A stretch of DNA of 64,000 nt from Pseudoxanthomonas sp. J35 (GTDB taxonomy: Bacteria > Pseudomonadota > Gammaproteobacteria > Xanthomonadales > Xanthomonadaceae): NCBI RefSeq assembly GCF_000513995.1, contig NZ_AZVB01000001.1, positions 62,001-126,000 of the forward strand. Direction: 5' to 3'. The position numbers were made by a program, and so were the translations under genes. Position 1 is the stretch's first letter. Each line of letters starts with the position of its first letter. This document shows positions 1 to 11,144 of this stretch, one piece after another. Below the pieces are notes generated by a model. That model did no database searches. It saw nothing but the letters and a program-made list of their open reading frames with translations, and was not told the DNA's origin.

Positions 1-597
1 CTCCGCCGGCATGCTCACCATCCGCAGGCGGTCGCCGGCCTTGACCCGCGACTGCTCGGAGGCATTCTGGGTCTTGATGCCGGTGCGCTTGCGCAGGGTC
101 AGCATCACCGCCGCGATCACCGCCACGGTCAGGATCACCGCGGCGAACTCGAACGGCAGGATGAAGCCGGTGAACAGGTGCTCTGCCAGCCACTTCGTGT
201 TGGACGCGTCGGCGGCCGCGGCGGCGGCGTTGTCGGGGAACGGCGCGGCGGTGCGGCCCTTCACCCCGATCAGCACCAGGATCTGCACCAGCATCGCCAC
301 CGCGACCACCACGCCGACGGGCAGGAACTTCACCCAGCCCTCGCGCAGCGCGGCCACGTCGATGTCAAGCATCATCACCACGAACAGGAACAGCACCATC
401 ACCGCGCCCACGTACACCAGGACCAGGGCCACGCCGAGGAACTCGGCGCCGACCAGCAGCCAGGTGCAGGCCACGGAGAAGAAGGTCAGGATCAGGCACA
501 GCACGGCGTTGACCGGGTTGCGCACGCTGATCACTGCGCCGGCCGAGGCGACGGCCACGGCGGCGAAGGCGTAGAAGGCGATCTTGATCCAGTCCAT
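1..597 (-). CDS. nuoJ: NADH-quinone oxidoreductase subunit J (partial, 3' end outside window)
   Basis: Membrane-arm subunit of respiratory complex I. Reading back from an ATG at 597 (MDWIKIAFYAF) the frame stays open to the window edge, giving at least 199 residues. Several hydrophobic segments are visible, including the run around ALVLVYVGAVMVLFLFVVMM, which matches the TM3 region of NuoJ, where the pi-bulge lies. It follows nuoI by 7 bp, as expected in the nuoA-N order. The C-terminus and nuoK onward lie to the left of the window. Identity is secure from the motif and the order; only completeness is unknown. Confidence 0.93.
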   Translation of the reverse strand, partial: MDWIKIAFYAFAAVAVASAGAVISVRNPVNAVLCLILTFFSVACTWLLVGAEFLGVALVLVYVGAVMVLFLFVVMMLDIDVAALREGWVKFLPVGVVVAVAMLVQILVLIGVKGRTAAPFPDNAAAAAADASNTKWLAEHLFTGFILPFEFAAVILTVAVIAAVMLTLRKRTGIKTQNASEQSRVKAGDRLRMVSMPAE

Positions 598-604
598 CTC
601 GGCC

Positions 605-1093
605 TCAGCGGTAGGCGGCGTCGGCGGCGCGGCGCTCGGCGATCTCCGCCTCGAGGCGGTCGCCGATGGCCAGCAGCTGCGGCTTGGTGACGATGTTCTC
701 GCCGCGCTTCTCGAAGTGGTACTCCAGCACGTGTGTCTCCACGATCGAATCCACCGGGCAGCTCTCCTCGCAGAAGCCGCAGTAAATGCACTTGAACAGG
801 TCGATGTCGTAGCGCGTGGTGCGGCGGGTGCCGTCCTCGCGACGGGTCGAGTCGATGGTGATCGCCAGCGCCGGGCACACGGCCTCGCACAGCTTGCAGG
901 CGATGCAGCGCTCCTCGCCGTTGGGGTAGCGGCGCAGCGCGTGCAGGCCGCGGAAGCGCGGCGACTGCGGGAACTTCTCCATCGGGTACATCAGCGTGTA
1001 CTTGGGACGGAACAGGTACCGCAGGGTCAGCCCCAGCCCCTGGATCAGCTCCAGCAGCATCAGGCTCTTGAAGTAGTGGACGACTTTGTTCAT
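605..1093 (-). CDS. nuoI: NADH-quinone oxidoreductase subunit I
   Basis: Peripheral-arm ferredoxin-like subunit carrying clusters N6a and N6b, which pass electrons on towards N2 in NuoB. The 162-residue product has two 4Fe-4S motifs: [12 protein letters not shown] in the middle and [12 protein letters not shown] further on. The start chosen is ATG at 1093 ([10 protein letters not shown]); an upstream ATG at 1123 would add residues that overlap nuoH and do not resemble the family. It sits 4 bp after nuoH and 7 bp before nuoJ, so it is translated as part of the nuo operon. Confidence 0.96.
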   Translation of the reverse strand: MNKVVHYFKSLMLLELIQGLGLTLRYLFRPKYTLMYPMEKFPQSPRFRGLHALRRYPNGEERCIACKLCEAVCPALAITIDSTRREDGTRRTTRYDIDLFKCIYCGFCEESCPVDSIVETHVLEYHFEKRGENIVTKPQLLAIGDRLEAEIAERRAADAAYR

Positions 1094-1097
1094 CGGA

Positions 1098-2189
1098 TCA
1101 GGCGCCCTTCTCGAACACGCCAAAGAACACCAGCAGCGCCGTCACCGCGATCCAGAAGATCGTGAGCGGGATGAAGACCTTCCAGCCCAGGCGCATGATC
1201 TGGTCGTAGCGGTAGCGCGGGAAGCTGGCGCGGAACCAGATGTACGCGCTGGCGAAGAAGAACACCTTCGCGAGCAGCCAGGGCCAGCCGCCCTTCCAGA
1301 TCCAGTCGACCCACGGCGAGACGTCCGCCGTGACCCAGCCCTGGATCGGGCTCAGCCAGCCGCCGAGGAAGAAGATCGAGATCAGGAAGCTGACCAGGAT
1401 CATGTTGGCGTACTCGGCCAGGAAGAACAGCGCGAACGCCGAACCGGAGTACTCCACCATGTGGCCGGCCACGATCTCCGACTCGCCTTCCACCACGTCG
1501 AACGGCGCGCGGTTGGTCTCGGCCACGCCGGACACCCAGTACACGACGAACAGCGGCAGCAGCGGCAGCCAGAACCACTCGAAGAAGCCGGCGTTGCCCG
1601 CCTGCGCCATGACGATGTCGGTCAGGTTGAGGCTGCCGGCGGCGATCAGCACGCCGACCAGGGCGAAGCCCATGGCGATCTCGTAGCTGACCACCTGCGC
1701 GGCCGAACGCATCGCGCCCAGGAACGCGTACTTCGAGTTGGAGGCCCAGCCGGCGATGATGATGCCGTACACGCCCAGCGAGGTCATCGCCAGCAGGTAC
1801 AGCAGGCCGGCGTTGGCGTTGGACAGCACCAGCTGGTAGTCGAACGGCACCACCGCCCAGGCGGCGAAGGCCGGCGCCAGCACGATCAGCGGCGCCAGGA
1901 TGTACATCACCTTGTGCGCGTTGGCCGGGCGGATGACTTCCTTGAACAGCAGCTTGAAGACGTCGGCGAACGCCTGGAAGATGCCCATGCCCACGTACAT
2001 CGGCCCGTGGCGCACGTGCATCCAGCCGATGAGCTTGCGCTCCCAGACCACGTAGAACGCGACCGAGACGATCACCGGCACGGCGATCAGCAGGATCTTG
2101 AGCACGATCCACAGCGCCGGGCCCAGTTCGCCCAGCCCGTAGAACCATTCGCGCAGCGGGCCGACCGCGTTGATCAGCAGTTCGTTCAT
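1098..2189 (-). CDS. nuoH: NADH-quinone oxidoreductase subunit H
   Basis: Membrane subunit at the junction with the peripheral arm, helping form the quinone site. The product is 363 residues with about eight hydrophobic segments. The conserved loop [19 protein letters not shown] is present and is diagnostic of NuoH/ND1. The start at 2189 ([11 protein letters not shown]) overlaps the nuoG stop by four bases (ATGA), which argues for translational coupling and against the longer frame beginning at 2255. Confidence 0.96.
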   Translation of the reverse strand: MNELLINAVGPLREWFYGLGELGPALWIVLKILLIAVPVIVSVAFYVVWERKLIGWMHVRHGPMYVGMGIFQAFADVFKLLFKEVIRPANAHKVMYILAPLIVLAPAFAAWAVVPFDYQLVLSNANAGLLYLLAMTSLGVYGIIIAGWASNSKYAFLGAMRSAAQVVSYEIAMGFALVGVLIAAGSLNLTDIVMAQAGNAGFFEWFWLPLLPLFVVYWVSGVAETNRAPFDVVEGESEIVAGHMVEYSGSAFALFFLAEYANMILVSFLISIFFLGGWLSPIQGWVTADVSPWVDWIWKGGWPWLLAKVFFFASAYIWFRASFPRYRYDQIMRLGWKVFIPLTIFWIAVTALLVFFGVFEKGA

Positions 2190-4425
2190 GCCTTCACCAC
2201 CTCGACCCGGCCCGCGCCCAGCGGCGCGGTGGCGCCGTGGCCCCCCTCGATCCATGCGACGCCCGCGGCCACGCGCGCGTCAGCCACCAGCGGCAGGGTC
2301 GCGGTGCCGGCGGCACCCTTGACCTTGGCCACCCCACCCTCGCCCAGCGCCGCGACGTCGGCCGGGTTCAGCACGATCCGCGCACCGGTGTTGAGCGGAT
2401 GCGCCTGCAGCGCGGCGGCGCGGCGGACCACCGCGTCGGTACGGTAGATCGCCGGGACCAGCGCCACTTCCAGGCCGCCCTGGCCCACGTCGCCGGCCTT
2501 GCCGGCCTTGACCTCGACCTTGCGGCCGCCTTCCAGCTGCGCGCGCGCGCCGGCCAGGTCGGTGAACTCGAAGCCCGCCAGGCCCAGTTCGCCGCCCAGG
2601 GCGCGCAGCACGCGCCAGCCCTCGCGGGCCTGGCCCGGCAGCTTGCCGCCGGCGTGCGCCTGCTGCTCGATGCCGTCCAGGTTGGTCAGCGTGGCCTCGA
2701 TCTCCGGCAGCGCGCCGATCGGCAGGATCACGTCGGCGACCGCGCGGGTCGACTCGCAGGCGAAGTGGCTGAACGCCACGACCTTCGCCGCGTTCAGCGC
2801 CTTCAGCGCGGCGGCGGTGTCGGCGAAGTCCAGGCCCGGCTCGATGCCGTACAGCACGTAGGCGCCGCGCGGCTCGGCGAACATGCCGGCCACGTCGCGC
2901 GCCGAGGGCAGCACGCCGGCGCGGGCCAGGCCCACGGCGTTGGCACCCTGCGGGATGCGGCACAGCGCGGCGCCGGTGGCGGCGGCGAAGTCGCGCGCGG
3001 CGGCGCGGATCGCGGCAGCCTGCGGATGGTTCTCGGCGATCGCGCCGACGACCACCGCCGCGCGGGTCGCGCCCTTGGCGGCCTCGCGCAGGGCGGCGTC
3101 GCCCAGCGCCTCGGCGAAGCGCGACGGCGGCACGATCTGCTTGCCGGCCACGGCGAAGGTGAAGTCGAAGTCGACCGGGTTGACCACGTGGATGCGGGCG
3201 TTGCGCTTGACCTGCGCCTGGCGCAGCCGCGCGTGCAGCAGCGGCAGCTCGTGGCGCAGGTTGGTGCCGACCAGCACGACCACATCGGCCTGGCCGACCT
3301 CGGCCAGCGGCATGGCGAACGGCTCGGCCACCGCCGCGTCGGAGAAGTCGCGGTTGGCGATGCGGTGGTCGATGTTGCCGGTGCCCAGTTCGGCGGCCAG
3401 GGTGGCCAGCAGGCCGCCCTCCTCGTTCGAGGTGGCCGGGTGCGCGAGCACGCCCAGCGCATCACCCCTGTTCTCGCGCAGGATCGCGGCGGCGGCGGCC
3501 AGGCCCTCGGCCCAGCTCACTTCCTGCCACTGCCCGTCCACCTTGCGCAGCGGCACGGTGGCGCGGTCGGCGGCGTACAGGCCCTGGTGCGAGTAGCGGT
3601 CGCGGTCCGACAGCCAGCACTCGTTCACCGCCTCGTTGTCGCGCGGCACGGTGCGCAGCACTTCGCCGCGGCGCACGTGCAGGAACAGGTTCGAGCCCAT
3701 GGCGTCGTGGTAGCCCAGCGATTCCTCCGCCATCAGCTCCCACGGACGGGCGCGGAACTGGAACACCTTGTTGGTCAGCGCGCCCACCGGGCACACGTCG
3801 ATGACGTTGCCGGACAGCTCGGTGGTCAGCGGCTTGCCGTCGTAGGTGCCGATCTGCAGGTTCTCGCCGCGGTACATGCCGCCCAGCTCGTAGGTGCCGG
3901 CGATCTCCGCGGTGAAGCGCACGCAGCGCGTGCACTGGATGCAGCGGGTCATCTCGGTGGCGACCAGCGGACCGATGTCCTCGTCCGGCACCGCGCGCTT
4001 GCGTTCCTGGTAGCGGCTGACCGAGCGGCCGTAGCCCATCGACAGGTCCTGCAGCTCGCACTCGCCGCCCTGGTCGCAGATCGGGCAGTCGAGCGGATGG
4101 TTGATCAGCAGGAACTCCATGACGTTCCGCTGTGCCTTCAGGGCCTTCTCATTGCGGGTGAAGACCTTCAGGCCGTCCATCACCGGCGTGGCGCAGGCCG
4201 GCGACGGCTTCGGCGCCGAGCGGCCGCCCACTTCGGTGTCGACCAGGCACATGCGGCAGTTCGCCGCCACGGCCAGCTTGTCGTGGTAGCAGAAGCGCGG
4301 AATCGGGATGCCGGCCTTGTCGGCGGCCTGGATGATCATCGAGCCCTTGGGCGCGGCCAGCTCGACCCCGTCGATGAAGATGGTGACGTGGTCGGGCGGC
4401 AGGTTCGGATTGACGGGCTGCGCAC

Positions 4426-4429
<4 letters not shown>
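2186..4429 (-). CDS. nuoG: NADH-quinone oxidoreductase subunit G
   Basis: Large iron-sulfur subunit of the peripheral arm, 747 residues. The N-terminal 2Fe-2S ferredoxin domain shows [19 protein letters not shown]. It is followed by the His/Cys cluster [18 protein letters not shown] and by the 4Fe-4S motif [10 protein letters not shown] with the distal CPVGALT. The rest is a molybdopterin-oxidoreductase-like domain that has lost its catalytic role in this family. It overlaps nuoF upstream and nuoH downstream by four bases each. Length and motif order are normal. Confidence 0.96.
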
Positions 4430-5796
<1,367 letters not shown>

Positions 5797-5807
5797 CTGC
5801 GCCGCCC

Positions 5808-6335
5808 TCACTTCAATCCGTCGAGCAGCTCGTCCACCTTCTCGGGGGTGAGCTTCTCGTGGTAATGGCCGTTGATCACGACCACCGGGGCGCCGCAGCA
5901 CGCGGCCACGCACTCTTCCTCGCGCTTGAGGTAGACGCGGCCGTCGGCGGTCGATTCGCCCAGCTTGCAGCCCAGCTTCTTCTCGGCGTGCTCGACCAGC
6001 TCCTGCGCACCGTTGAGCCAGCAGCTGATGTTGGTGCAGAACGCGACGTTGTTGCGGCCCACCGGCCGGGTCTCGAACATCGAGTAGAAGGTGGCGACCT
6101 CGTAGGCCCACACCGGCGGGATGTCCAGGTACCTGGCCACGGCCGCGATCAGCTCGTCGGACAGCCAGCCGCCGTTCTGTTCCTGGGCCGCGTGCAGGCC
6201 CTGCAGCACCGCCGAACGCTTGCGGTCCGGCGGGAACTTGGTCAGCCAGTGGTCGATGTGCGCGCGGGTCGCGTCGCTCAGCACGACCATCGGGTCGACG
6301 TTGCGCGCGTTCTCGAAGTTACCGGTGGCCTTCAT
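5808..6335 (-). CDS. nuoE: NADH-quinone oxidoreductase subunit E
   Basis: The 24-kDa-type 2Fe-2S subunit of the NADH-input module, 175 residues. It has an N-terminal helical part and a thioredoxin-like domain with cluster ligands in CTNISCW and [10 protein letters not shown]. Its ATG overlaps the nuoD stop (ATGA, 6332-6335), as with other neighbours in this operon. Length is typical. Confidence 0.95.
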   Translation of the reverse strand: MKATGNFENARNVDPMVVLSDATRAHIDHWLTKFPPDRKRSAVLQGLHAAQEQNGGWLSDELIAAVARYLDIPPVWAYEVATFYSMFETRPVGRNNVAFCTNISCWLNGAQELVEHAEKKLGCKLGESTADGRVYLKREEECVAACCGAPVVVINGHYHEKLTPEKVDELLDGLK

Positions 6336-7648
6336 CGATCCACCTCACCAAACACAAGATCATAGGTACCGATCATGGCCACGACGTCGGCCAGCATGTG
6401 GCCGCGCACGATCTCGTCCATCGAGGACAGGTGCGCGAAACCGGGGGCGCGCAGGTGCACGCGGAACGGCTTGTTGGCGCCGTCGGAGACCAGGTAGCAG
6501 CCGAACTCGCCCTTGGGCGCCTCGACCGCGGCGTAGGTCTCGCCGGCCGGCACGCAGTAGCCTTCGGAGAACAGCTTGAAGTGGTGGATCAGGGCTTCCA
6601 TGTCGTCCTTCATTTCCTCCCGCCTGGGAGGGGCGACCTTGAAGTTCCTGACCATGACCGGGCCCGGGTTTTCCTTCAGCCACTTCACGCACTGGGCGAT
6701 GATGCGGTTGGACTGGCGCATCTCGGCGACGCGCACCAGGTAACGGTCGTAGCAGTCGCCGTTGACGCCCACCGGGATGTCGAAGTCGACCTCGGCGTAC
6801 TTGGCGTACGGCTGCTTCTTGCGCAGGTCCCAGGCAAGGCCCGAGCCGCGGACCATCGGGCCGGTCATGCCCCAGGCCATCGCCTGCTCCGGCGTGACCA
6901 CGCCGATGCCGACGGTGCGCTGCTTCCAGATGCGGTTGTCGGTCAGCAGCGTCTCGTACTCGTCGACGCGCTTGGGGAACTCGCGGGTGAAGTGCTCGAT
7001 GTAGTCCAGGAGCGAGCCCTCGCGCGCCTCGTTGAAGCGCTTGAGCTTGGCGCCCTTGTGCCAGGGCGACTCCTTGTACTTCGGCATGCGGTCCGGCAGG
7101 TCGCGGTAGACGCCGCCGGGGCGGTAGTAGGCCGCGTGCATGCGCGCGCCGCTGACCGCCTCGTAGACGTCCATCAGCTCCTCGCGCTCGCGGAACGCGT
7201 ACAGGAACACCGCCATCGCGCCCAGGTCCAGCGCGTTCGAACCGACCCACATCAGGTGGTTCAGGATGCGGGTGATCTCGTCGAACATCGTGCGGATGTA
7301 CTGGGCGCGCTCCGGCGCCTCGATCCCCAGCAGGGTCTCGATCGCGCGCACGTAGGCGTGCTCGTTGCACATCATCGACACGTAGTCGAGGCGGTCCATG
7401 TAGCCGATCGACTGGTTGAACGGCTTGGACTCGGCCAGCTTCTCGGTGCCGCGGTGGAGCAGGCCCACGTGCGGGTCGGCGCGGACGATGGTCTCGCCAT
7501 CCATTTCCAGGATCAGGCGCAGCACGCCATGCGCGGCCGGGTGCTGCGGGCCGAAGTTCATGGTGTAGTTGCGGATCTCCTGCCGGCTGGCGGGAGCGCC
7601 GGCGCCCTGGCCGGCCTGGATGCTGCTATCGGACATCTGTGCGCTCAC
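6332..7648 (-). CDS. nuoD: NADH-quinone oxidoreductase subunit D
   Basis: The 49-kDa-type subunit that, with NuoB, forms the quinone-reduction site. Conserved [15 protein letters not shown] and HRGTEKL lie near the N-terminus and the C-terminal part shows the usual hydrogenase-like fold sequence. Two starts are possible. GTG at 7648 ([11 protein letters not shown], 438 residues) has GGGAGG seven bases upstream and overlaps the nuoC stop as GTGA, so I prefer it. ATG at 7636 would give 434 residues but has no close ribosome site. nuoC and nuoD are separate genes here, unlike the nuoCD fusion of Escherichia coli. Confidence 0.94.
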   Translation of the reverse strand: MSAQMSDSSIQAGQGAGAPASRQEIRNYTMNFGPQHPAAHGVLRLILEMDGETIVRADPHVGLLHRGTEKLAESKPFNQSIGYMDRLDYVSMMCNEHAYVRAIETLLGIEAPERAQYIRTMFDEITRILNHLMWVGSNALDLGAMAVFLYAFREREELMDVYEAVSGARMHAAYYRPGGVYRDLPDRMPKYKESPWHKGAKLKRFNEAREGSLLDYIEHFTREFPKRVDEYETLLTDNRIWKQRTVGIGVVTPEQAMAWGMTGPMVRGSGLAWDLRKKQPYAKYAEVDFDIPVGVNGDCYDRYLVRVAEMRQSNRIIAQCVKWLKENPGPVMVRNFKVAPPRREEMKDDMEALIHHFKLFSEGYCVPAGETYAAVEAPKGEFGCYLVSDGANKPFRVHLRAPGFAHLSSMDEIVRGHMLADVVAMIGTYDLVFGEVDR

Positions 7649-8397
7649 TTGGCGGCCTCCCGCTGCGCGGCTTCGCCGGCGGCGGTCTCGTAGCGGGCGT
7701 CGTGGCGGATCACCCGCGGCACGTTGACGCGCGGCTCGACCGAGGTCACCGGCTCGTACACGACGCGCTTGCGCTCCTCGTCGTAGCGCACCTCGACGTT
7801 GCCGATCAGCGGGAAGTCCTTGCGGAACGGGTGGCCGACGAAACCGTAGTCGGTCAGGATCCGGCGCAGGTCCGGATGGCCTTCGAAGACGATGCCGTAC
7901 AGGTCGAACGCCTCGCGCTCGAACCAGTTGGCGCCCGCCCAGATGCCGGTCACCGAGGGCACTACCGGCAGCACGTCGTCGGGGGCGAAGCAGCGCACGC
8001 GCAGGCGGCGGTTGCCCGAGTACGACAGCAGGTGCAGCACGGCGGCGAAGCGGCGCTCCGGCGCGACGATCGGCTCGATGCGGTCGCGGCCCTGCTGGCT
8101 GGGCTTCTCGCCCCAGCCGAAGCGGCCGGTGCCCTTGCCTTCGACGCCGCGGCTGAAGCCGCTGGAGGACACGTCCTCGGTGTCCCACTCGTCGCTGCCG
8201 TAACCGAGGTAGTCGATGCCGCTCACCGCGGTGAGCTGCTCGAACCCGAGCTCGTCGCGCAGCGCCTGGCAGGTCGCCAGCAGGTCGGAGGCGGCAACCT
8301 CGAGGGTGGTCTCGCCTCGGGGCTCGACCACGGTCACCGTCGCGGCCGGGAAACGGTCGCGCAGTCGTTGGGCGAAGGAAGCAGCTGGCTCGGCCAT
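7645..8397 (-). CDS. nuoC: NADH-quinone oxidoreductase subunit C
   Basis: The 30-kDa-type subunit of the peripheral arm, 250 residues. The signature of the family is present near the C-terminus: [20 protein letters not shown], then the motif [11 protein letters not shown] 25-residue stretch in the middle ([20 protein letters not shown] region) looks like a lineage-specific loop. The tail beyond the signature is about 60 residues. It overlaps nuoD and follows nuoB after 31 bp. Confidence 0.95.
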   Translation of the reverse strand: MAEPAASFAQRLRDRFPAATVTVVEPRGETTLEVAASDLLATCQALRDELGFEQLTAVSGIDYLGYGSDEWDTEDVSSSGFSRGVEGKGTGRFGWGEKPSQQGRDRIEPIVAPERRFAAVLHLLSYSGNRRLRVRCFAPDDVLPVVPSVTGIWAGANWFEREAFDLYGIVFEGHPDLRRILTDYGFVGHPFRKDFPLIGNVEVRYDEERKRVVYEPVTSVEPRVNVPRVIRHDARYETAAGEAAQREAAK

Positions 8398-8428
8398 GGG
8401 GCTTGGCGTGGTTCCGGAAAGAGGGGGT

Positions 8429-9001
8429 TCAGCGGTCGATCTTGTTGGTTTTGGCCACGGTCTGCGTGCGCCAGATCTTCTTCTGCAGCTGCAGGATGCC
8501 GTAGACCAGGGCCTCGGCCGTCGGCGGGCAGCCCGGCACGTAGACGTCGACCGGGACGATGCGGTCGCAGCCGCGTACCACCGAGTACGAGTAGTGGTAG
8601 TAGCCGCCGCCGTTGGCGCAGCTGCCCATGGAGATGACCCACTTCGGGTCGGGCATCTGGTCGTAGACCTTGCGCAGCGCCGGGGCCATCTTGTTGACCA
8701 GGGTACCGGCCACGATCATCACGTCGGACTGGCGCGGCGACGGGCGGAACACCACGCCGTAGCGGTCCAGGTCCAGGCGCGCGGCGCCGGCGTGCATCAT
8801 CTCCACCGCGCAGCAGGCCAGGCCGAAGGTCATCGGCCACATCGAGCCGGTGCGGGCCCAGTTGACCAGGGCGTCGACGCTGGTGGTGACGTAGCCCTTC
8901 TCCAGCAGCGGGTTCTCGCCTTCGGGACGAAGGATGTCGTCCACCCGCCCTTCCGGGATCGGGTTGGTCATCAGGCGATCGATGGTTTGGATCACTCCCA
9001 T
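8429..9001 (-). CDS. nuoB: NADH-quinone oxidoreductase subunit B
   Basis: Subunit carrying the terminal N2 4Fe-4S cluster. The 190-residue product has the unusual tandem-cysteine ligand set: [21 protein letters not shown] and [11 protein letters not shown]. The start at 9001 ([11 protein letters not shown]) overlaps the end of nuoA by ten bases; the frame runs on to 9679 upstream but that part is antisense-like noise over nuoA and the leader. Confidence 0.96.
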   Translation of the reverse strand: MGVIQTIDRLMTNPIPEGRVDDILRPEGENPLLEKGYVTTSVDALVNWARTGSMWPMTFGLACCAVEMMHAGAARLDLDRYGVVFRPSPRQSDVMIVAGTLVNKMAPALRKVYDQMPDPKWVISMGSCANGGGYYHYSYSVVRGCDRIVPVDVYVPGCPPTAEALVYGILQLQKKIWRTQTVAKTNKIDR

Positions 9002-9348
9002 TCGAGCGCTCCCTTCTTCCAGACGTAGACGAAGCCGAGGAACAGCATCCCGACGAACAGGCCCATGGTGACCAGCGCGCGGGCGCCCAGATCCTGGAAC
9101 ACCAGGGTCCACGGCACGATGAAGATGATTTCCAGGTCGAAGACGATGAACTGGATGGCGATGAGGTAGTAGCGCACGTCGAACCTCATGCGCGCGTCCT
9201 CGAACGCCTCGAAGCCGCACTCGTAGGGCGACAGCTTCTCCAGGTCGGGGCGGCGTGGTCCCAGCAGGTTGCCGATGACGATCAGCGCGACGCCGATGCC
9301 GGTGGCCACGATCAGGAACAACAGGGTCGGCAGGTATTGGGCCAGCAC
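8992..9348 (-). CDS. nuoA: NADH-quinone oxidoreductase subunit A
   Basis: First gene of the complex I operon, a 118-residue membrane subunit with three hydrophobic segments. The conserved loop [20 protein letters not shown], whose cysteine (the Cys39 equivalent) becomes exposed in the deactive state of mitochondrial ND3, is present. The start is a GTG at 9348 ([11 protein letters not shown]); no ATG fits the family length. A rare start codon at the head of a highly expressed operon is worth noting, but it fits the homologous N-terminus. Confidence 0.94.
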   Translation of the reverse strand: MLAQYLPTLLFLIVATGIGVALIVIGNLLGPRRPDLEKLSPYECGFEAFEDARMRFDVRYYLIAIQFIVFDLEIIFIVPWTLVFQDLGARALVTMGLFVGMLFLGFVYVWKKGALEWE

Positions 9349-9512
9349 TCGTGGTTCTCTCTTGCCTCTGCCCGGGGACCGGGCCTGGGTCGAATCCGCG
9401 TTGGTCGCGGAGCGCCTGTAGCGTCCTCGCTGCCGCGCCGCCACCGGCGACCGGCAATGCCGCGGACGTGGCGCCAGTGCCGGTGTCCGCTGCGATTGTG
9501 CACAGCAGCGGA

Positions 9513-9542
9513 ATTGTAGCGGTTGCGCGGTTCGGGAGTAAA
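9513..9542 (-). promoter_or_regulatory. predicted sigma-70 promoter of the nuo operon
   Basis: On the minus strand TTTACT (-35, 9537-9542) and TACAAT (-10, 9513-9518) are separated by 18 bases. Transcription would begin near 9506. It is the best match in the leader, but the call rests on sequence alone. Confidence 0.5.
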
Positions 9543-9576
9543 CGCTTGCGCGCCCGCCACGACGCCGCATCTCCAA

Positions 9577-9604
9577 GAAAAAAAGCCCGCGTGACGCGGG
9601 CTTT
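9577..9604 (-). terminator. Rho-independent terminator after tRNA-Leu
   Basis: On the minus strand a GCCCGCG/CGCGGGC stem with a TCA loop (9585-9601) is followed by a run of eight T. It lies about 65 bases past the tRNA-Leu 3' end and separates the tpiA-secG-tRNA unit from nuo. Confidence 0.85.
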
Positions 9605-9669
9605 CTCCCTTGCGGCCGACCCTTCAGCCGGCCTGCCTGGCGCTCCGGTTTCCCGGTCCGCCGGCGATA

Positions 9670-9754
9670 TGGTGCCCAAGAGGGGACTCGAACCCCTACG
9701 ACTCTCGTCGCTACCACCTCAAGGTAGTGCGTCTACCAATTCCGCCACCTGGGC
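9670..9754 (-). tRNA. tRNA-Leu (anticodon GAG)
   Basis: An 85-nt tRNA with a long variable arm, encoded 3' CCA and discriminator A. The acceptor stem GCCCAGG/CTTGGGC has one G-U pair. The anticodon arm CTACC-TTGAGGT-GGTAG places GAG at positions 34-36, reading CUC and CUU codons. The T arm contains GGTTCGAGTCC. It lies between secG and nuo, a conserved place for tRNA-Leu in xanthomonads. Confidence 0.96.
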
Positions 9755-9797
9755 TTGAAACTCGTGCGCCGCGGCGCGGCGGCGCGCATTGTACCGC

Positions 9798-10238
9798 TTA
9801 CTGCGCCGGCGGCGCAGCCTCCTTCGCGGATTCCTGCTCCGGAGCCGGCACCGCGGCGGCGTCGGCGGCCGGCGCCGCGGCGGGCACCTCGGCCGACGGG
9901 GCCGGCGGCAGGGCCGGCAGCTCGCCCGGGGCGACGGAAGGCGCGGCCGCCGGGGCGGCGACCTCGCCCATCAGGCCCAGACCCTGCTCGGCGACCGGGC
10001 GGGCGCTGTGGGTGGCATACCAGGCCATGAACAGGCTGATGCCGAAGAACACCACGGCCAGCCACTTGGTGCTCTTGGACAGGAAGTTGGACGCGCCGCG
10101 CGCGCCGAACACCGTGCCCGAGGCGCCGGCACCGAAACCGGAGCCCGCGGCCGCGCCGGCGCCGCGCTGCAGCAGGATCAGCGCGATCATCGCGATCGCC
10201 ACCAGCACGTACACCACGTTGAGAATCAGCATCAGCAT
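9798..10238 (-). CDS. secG: preprotein translocase subunit SecG
   Basis: Small membrane partner of SecYE that assists protein export. The first 75 residues carry the family: a first helix LMLILNVVYVLVAIAMIALI, the LLQRGAGAAAGSGFG loop, a GAR-GASNFLSKSTKW segment and a second helix. The remaining 70 residues form an Ala/Pro/Glu-rich tail ending AKEAAPPAQ, which makes this 146-residue protein longer than the usual 75-110. It lies 18 bp after tpiA and 43 bp before tRNA-Leu. Confidence 0.94.
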   Translation of the reverse strand: MLMLILNVVYVLVAIAMIALILLQRGAGAAAGSGFGAGASGTVFGARGASNFLSKSTKWLAVVFFGISLFMAWYATHSARPVAEQGLGLMGEVAAPAAAPSVAPGELPALPPAPSAEVPAAAPAADAAAVPAPEQESAKEAAPPAQ

Positions 10239-10256
10239 CTGTGTCTTCTCGACTTG

Positions 10257-11024
10257 CTATTCCGCCCCGGAAGCCGGCGAGGCCGCCCGGGCGATGGCCA
10301 GGAAGTCCGCAGCCACCAGCGAGGCGCCACCGATCAGCCCGCCATCCACGTCCGGCTGCGCAAACAGGGCGCCGGCGTTGTCGGGCTTCACGCTGCCGCC
10401 GTAAAGGATAGGCAGGGAATCGGCGATTCTAGCATCGTGCTGGCCGATATGGCGACGGATGAAGGCATGGACCGCCTGGGCCTGCTCCGGGGTGGCGGTG
10501 CGGCCGGTGCCGATCGCCCAGACCGGCTCGTAGGCCACGATGGCCTTTTCGAAGCCGGCGGCGCCCACCAGGGCCAGGACCGGGTCCAGCTGGGAGGCGA
10601 TGACCTCCTCGGCCCGGCCGGCGTCGCGCTCCTCCAGGCTTTCGCCCACGCAGAGGATCGGCCGCAGGCCCGCGTTCAGGGCGGCCAGGACCTTGCGCGC
10701 CACCAGCTCGCTGCTTTCGTGGTGGTACTGGCGGCGTTCGGAATGGCCGCACAGGCCGTAGCTCGCCCCGACGTCGACCAGCATCGCCGCCGAGACCTCG
10801 CCGGTGTAGGCGCCTTTCTCGTTGTGGCTGACGTCCTGGGCACCGAAGGCCAGGTCCCGACCCTCGAAGTCCTCGATCAGGTCGCCCAGGTAGGGCAGCG
10901 GCGGCAGCACCACGACCTCCACGCCCGGTACCGGGACGTGGTCGGCGATCCCGGCCACCAGCGCGGTGGCGAAATCACGGGTGCCATGGAGTTTCCAGTT
11001 GCCCGCCACGATCCTACGACGCAT
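10257..11024 (-). CDS. tpiA: triose-phosphate isomerase
   Basis: Interconverts dihydroxyacetone phosphate and glyceraldehyde 3-phosphate in glycolysis. The 255-residue protein has the substrate loop NWKLHG (Asn9, Lys11), the electrophile His in GLCGHSERR, the catalytic Glu in AYEPVWAIGTGRTA and the phosphate loop GGSVKPDN. The start at 11024 (MRRRIVAGNWK) has GGGAGGGG just upstream; the ATG at 11044 and the frame back to 11120 lack this. It is followed closely by secG. Confidence 0.96.
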   Translation of the reverse strand: MRRRIVAGNWKLHGTRDFATALVAGIADHVPVPGVEVVVLPPLPYLGDLIEDFEGRDLAFGAQDVSHNEKGAYTGEVSAAMLVDVGASYGLCGHSERRQYHHESSELVARKVLAALNAGLRPILCVGESLEERDAGRAEEVIASQLDPVLALVGAAGFEKAIVAYEPVWAIGTGRTATPEQAQAVHAFIRRHIGQHDARIADSLPILYGGSVKPDNAGALFAQPDVDGGLIGGASLVAADFLAIARAASPASGAE

Positions 11025-11144
11025 TGCCGACCCCTCCCCCTGCATAGCTGGTATAGCGTTACAGGATACCGCGTCGCGCGGGTCTTCCGCTCGCCGTGAA
11101 GCAGCAAGGGGAGCAGGCATCGCGCCCGCTCCCCTGATCCCCGC

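Larger units (their letters stand above)
9349..9669. other. intergenic leader between tRNA-Leu and nuoA
   Basis: A 321-bp stretch without a gene. It holds the tRNA terminator (9577-9604), a plausible nuo promoter (9513-9542) and a long 5' leader of about 155 bases before nuoA. A small GC hairpin is visible in the leader around 9370-9388 (complementary CCCGG/CCGGG runs). No open frame here looks coding. Confidence 0.6.
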
